DNA of 10,652 bases from Phoronis ovalis. Taxonomy: Eukaryota; Phoronida; Phoronidae. How positions within the stretch are numbered: position 1 is the stretch's first letter; each line of letters opens with the position of its first letter. Shown here one piece after another: positions 7,423-10,652 of the stretch. Under the pieces are notes generated by a model. It saw only the letters and a list, made by a program, of their open reading frames with translations, did no database searches and was not told the DNA's origin. The stretch is from assembly GCA_028565635.1 (NCBI GenBank), contig JAOXYB010061378.1, positions 1 through 10,652 of the forward strand, in the 5' to 3' direction. Made by a program: the position numbers and the translations under genes.

Positions 7423-7700
7423 CAGCCGAGGTCAAAAATTGGAACTAGTGTATAGAACAACTTGACATTTCTAATACTCTTGGTCGTAACTTACATTCCT
7501 AGAGTAGTTACACATCTGGGTACCTGGGTCAATTTTAATCTATGGACGATTTTATGACTAAATTGCTGAGTCAGCAAAAATGATCAAAAACAGAAGTGGA
7601 GGTAGCAGTTTATCCCATATTTTTTTCATCATTAACAGTGAACGAATGACTGCTTATATAAAAAAGTTATTATGCGATGTCTGTAGGAGTAAAGTAACAA
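7423..7700 (-). repeat. Dispersed repeat, copy 1 (inverted relative to copy 2)
   Basis: Read on the minus strand this matches the plus strand of about 8425-8680. Shared blocks in order include GACATCGCAT / GACGTCATAC, TATGG-ATAAA then TACCTCCA, TTTTGATCATTTTTGC / TTTTGGTCAATTTTGC, GGTACCCA, then GACCAAGAGTATTA / GGCCAAGAGTATTA, ATGTCAAGTTGT / ATGTCAATTTGT and TCGGCTGA. Copy 1 carries about 45 extra bases in the middle. No coding capacity was seen. It may be a MITE or SINE-like family; I cannot name it. Confidence 0.65.
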
Positions 7701-8424
7701 TTAAAATATCTGGTTTAAATAACAAACGATTAATGATATATTTGACAAACCAAAGGTAAAATTTCATTTAAGCGAAATCAAGTCTTCATCACTCTGTTGT
7801 TACGGTAGGACACGTGAAATATAATGCTTTTTCTGTATATAATTCTGAATAATTCCCAAACGGGGAGTATTCTAGCCCCTGAAAACAAGTAAACACATGA
7901 CGTATTAAGTTTTAAATTCATGGAAAACGTATGTCAAATACTTTCTATTTTTTATTGGAGGTTTTTTATCGTAAAGGGCACCAAGGCAATGGAATCCATG
8001 ATGCCTCAAAGTGTTCAGATATCACCGTTGTTTACCCCATTGATATTACATCATTAAAAAATATTAAAACCAGAAAAATACCTGATGTTTTGAAATCAGC
8101 AGCCATACTAGCTGGATAATGAAATATATTAATTATTATAACTGAACTTGTTTAGTGATTCCTCTTTTTTCATTAAGAGTACATTTTCTCGTTCGGGAAT
8201 AGTGTGACATACAAAATACACTATATCCGTTGCTATAAATTGGCAAATTTCCAAAAAAAGTATGGCTCTCAAATCTAAACAAAAATTCCAAACTACATAA
8301 TTTCTTTTTCAAAATTATTAACTGTGATTACGTTACATGAATCCGTAAAACTCATCATATCTGTATTTAAGTTTGACTATAGATAGCAAAATCTGTGAGA
8401 GATCAGTAAAATGTAGGGATATGA

Positions 8425-8680
8425 CTTTTTGACCTGTAGTGACGTCATACGGCGCTTCATCATAAAAGAAGGCATTTTGTTTAAATTAGAACATGAATTT
8501 TTAGTGTTGATAAAACTATGGTATAAAATGTTACCTCCAATCCTATTTTGGTCAATTTTGCCTAGGTACCCAATGGTTAAGTATCATAAAAATGTGAGTT
8601 GGGGCCAAGAGTATTAAAAAAATGTCAATTTGTCCTTGTACGCTAGGTGCATTTTTGGCTTCGGCTGACGGACTAATAAA
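8425..8680 (+). repeat. Dispersed repeat, copy 2
   Basis: Plus-strand partner of the copy at 7423-7700; best block 8592-8632 (GAGTTGGGGCCAAGAGTATT, then ATGTCAATTTGTCC). The pair forms a long inverted repeat with a loop of roughly 725 bases. The modest open frames on both strands here are AT-rich and resemble no protein family I know. Confidence 0.65.
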
Positions 8681-9002
8681 AATCCTTTGAGCTAAGTGTA
8701 GGAACATTTCTACATAGTAGTTTAAATGTCTCAAACAGTTGTATTAGTCAGTACAAGTATTTATAAATATATAACGTCTTTACAGATTACGGTCAGAGTA
8801 TGTCCAGCATATGGAGTACTCCGTGACTGGAATTCATCGCACCTTTACGGAAATATCACGAAAGCTGTCGGTTGCACTCGTTGGCAGACTATGTCTTCCT
8901 GGATAAGGTGCGCTGTTGGATCGTTATTATCCATTACTAACAAATCGCAGTGAGAACTTCCCGTGACTGGGTCTCCAAGTGTTATATAACAATCTAATAG
9001 GC

Positions 9003-9178
9003 CGTTCAGACTACGTTTTTGGAACCGCTTCGAGATCCGGATCAAGCTGAATACGGTTGTAAATAATAGTGTGAACGCAAAGGGATTAGCTCAAACCGGT
9101 TCCAATTGAATCCTACTACGAGAGGTGGTTTGAATTCGGTTTTGTGTTTGAGCCGGTTCCATTTCTGTAGTGTGAACG
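9003..9178. mobile_element. MITE-like element with terminal inverted repeats
   Basis: The left end CGTTCAGACTACGTTTTTGG (with AACCG to 9027) is mirrored by the right end, CGGTTCCATTTCTGTAGTGT (with GAACG to 9178). Arms match at 19 of 25 positions, including all of TGGAACCG. Internally, TAGTGTGAACG (9067-9077) repeats the right end's TAGTGTGAACG (9168-9178) exactly, and CCGGTTCCA occurs at 9096-9104 and 9153-9161. GC content is well above the surroundings. There is no transposase, so it would be non-autonomous; the superfamily cannot be told, and flanking target duplications are unclear. Confidence 0.5.
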
Positions 9179-9205
9179 ATCAATCCGGATTGATGACGTC
9201 ATACG

Positions 9206-10282
9206 ATTTTGCATTGTGCATGCATCGCCTTGAAATTTATATATCTATATATTTCAATTTATATTAAAATTATCATTTTATTTTTTTCAAATGAGTCGAT
9301 TTTAAAACTTTTTGTTTGACATTGTAGGTAAACAATTTTGTATTAAATTACCTGAGTAATTTATAGTGCCTGTTATTTTTTGATCCATTCCAGTTATATA
9401 GGCTGAGATGTACGAAGCATTAAGCTATACATAATTATACCTGTTATAGAGATTTCTACTTTTAGAATAATCCATTCACAAATGAAGAATCGTGCTTAAT
9501 GGAAAGTAATATCATACGTCGCATTAAACTGATGTATCTGTTCTTATTGAAATAAGGAAATGCTGTTATAATTATATGGTAATTCCAGTACCACCAAGGA
9601 TGCTAAGCAGGTCTAGTTACTGTTTAAACAGGAATTCGTGAAAAAATCCGCATTACAAGTTTTTCACACAAAAAAAGATATTCTGTGAAACTGCAACATT
9701 CAGCCCATTGACATTTTCAAACTAATATGTGAAATGTATAAAATTTAATTAGCTTTTAATGACAATAAGTAAGAAAAGAATAATCCCATTTTTATATCGC
9801 ACCAGGGATTTTGGTTATATAATCAATTTAGTTTTTTTAACAAATAAAAGCTTACGTTTTTTAAGCATGTAATAATAATTCAAAAATTATTCACGGTATT
9901 ACAATTTGGTCATAGCAAATACTGGGCGTATATCGTTTACTTCCAAAAAATTAAGCTTATATATTGGATTTTCTGACAGGATACACCTTAATTTTTATAG
10001 ATGTCATAAAACAACAATTAAACTTCATGCCTTTAACACACGAGTATACAAATACCACAATTAAAACATTTGTAGGCTGAATGTTAAAATTAACGTAATA
10101 CAGATTTTTCACGAATTTTCTTTAAAACCGTATTTTAAACGAGACTCTAGCTTAGCCTTAAACAGATCAACACACATATGCGAGATATTTTATCTATATG
10201 TTAATACGCTTAATTTTCGAGTTTGTAGCAAGAACTCCTCCTACACGACCCATCAGACTGCCTGATTGACCCGATATATGTC
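9206..10282. other. AT-rich stretch with no feature seen
   Basis: No open frame, splice-bounded exon candidate or repeat that I could support. The kinase's missing first exon could lie here, but no segment encoding the expected N-terminal PH strands was recognised. Confidence 0.5.
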
Positions 10283-10625
10283 TTAATCGTACTCACGGCT
10301 TTGTTTTAAAATATACTTTATTTCGTTTGACTAGACTTAAATACATAATCCAACTTTATCCAAGGCAAAATGTGTAATATATTTTTTGTGACGGCTGTCG
10401 CCATTTTGGCTCTGACCCGATAACCCAAGCAAGGAACTTCCTGCCTGCATGCATATTGGGAATCGCGAGACCTCTGACACGAGACAGTATTTAATCATAC
10501 TCACTGCTTTGTTTTTAAAATAAATTTTATTTCCTTTGACGACACTTAAATACATAAACATAATCCAAGTCCAATTGTGTAATTTCTGAATGGCTGTGGT
10601 CGCCAATATGTTGACAATTAAACCC
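10283..10625. repeat. Direct duplication with 208-base period at the right edge
   Basis: TTAATCGTACTCACGGCTTT (10283-10302) recurs as TTAATCATACTCACTGCTTT (10491-10510). Both are followed by TTTAAAATA-A-TTTATTTC, TTTGAC, ACTTAAATACATAA, AATCCAA, TGTGTAAT, then GCTGT-GTCGCCA. The similarity also extends a little upstream (ACCCGATATATG / ACACGAGACAGT). The two copies differ by many substitutions and small indels, so this is an old duplication. The apparent minus-strand open frame at 10606-10337 runs across both copies and is not supported as a gene. Confidence 0.7.
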
Positions 10626-10652
10626 AGAAATTAGTTCCCCGTTAACATCGAT

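Noticed and set aside
7931-8119. Plus-strand open frame of 62 codons (contains HQGNGIHDASKCSD)
   Set aside because: Protein-like in places but matches no family I know, has no splice or promoter context and lies between two repeat copies.
8845-9045. Minus-strand frame with a good Kozak ATG and the peptide MDNNDPTAHLIQEDIVCQRV, considered as first kinase exon
   Set aside because: Its likely donor (CC|GTAAAG) leaves phase 2, while the PH exon needs phase 1, and the peptide does not resemble a PH-domain start.
1-10652. CRISPR array, operon, phage or bacterial defence system
   Set aside because: No regularly spaced identical repeats, no ribosome binding sites and no adjacent long ORFs; the gene present is intron-split and eukaryotic.

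Overview
This window looks like AT-rich nuclear DNA from an animal, probably a marine invertebrate. The signs are a gene split into many exons by short GT-AG introns (about 210-660 bases), canonical poly(A) signals, (TG)n/(ATGT)n microsatellites and several short inverted-repeat elements. The compact introns and general texture remind me of a tunicate, but that is an impression only. There is no bacterial or phage gene organisation.

The one gene I can establish lies on the minus strand, from about 7208 down to 2613. Ten exons join with consistent reading phase into 446 residues of a ceramide-kinase/diacylglycerol-kinase-family lipid kinase (CERK or CERK-like). Reading 5' to 3' they encode the end of a PH domain (7208-7020), the nucleotide-binding glycine-rich loop (6356-6225), a linker exon (5599-5536), the GGDG catalytic-core exon (5219-5074), four central exons (4833-4756, 4317-4159, 3847-3704, 3492-3269), the DGD exon (3061-2916) and a short last exon ending FARGIEKPIGE-stop (2673-2613). 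A poly(A) signal follows at 2549-2544. The first exon or exons, with the start codon and the first PH strands, were not found and may lie beyond the right edge.

Left flank (1-2540): no gene I can establish. It holds a (ATGT)n microsatellite, a 2.5-copy tandem repeat with alternating purine-pyrimidine tracts (about 1050-1285), and two weak exon-like stretches, one on each strand.

Introns: the 5600-6224 intron is largely filled by an imperfect foldback of about 430 bases. The others show nothing beyond small hairpins.

Right flank (7209-10652): a degenerate TGAG microsatellite beside the exon acceptor; two copies of one dispersed repeat in opposite orientation (about 7423-7700 and 8425-8680); a MITE-like inverted-repeat element (9003-9178); and a direct duplication with 208-base period at the right edge (from about 10283 and 10491). 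No coding sequence could be supported there.

Nothing here amounts to a new defence or mobile system. The most useful points are the reconstructed lipid kinase, its missing CxxxCxxC motif, a possible alternative C-terminus at the last intron, and the foldback and dispersed repeats.
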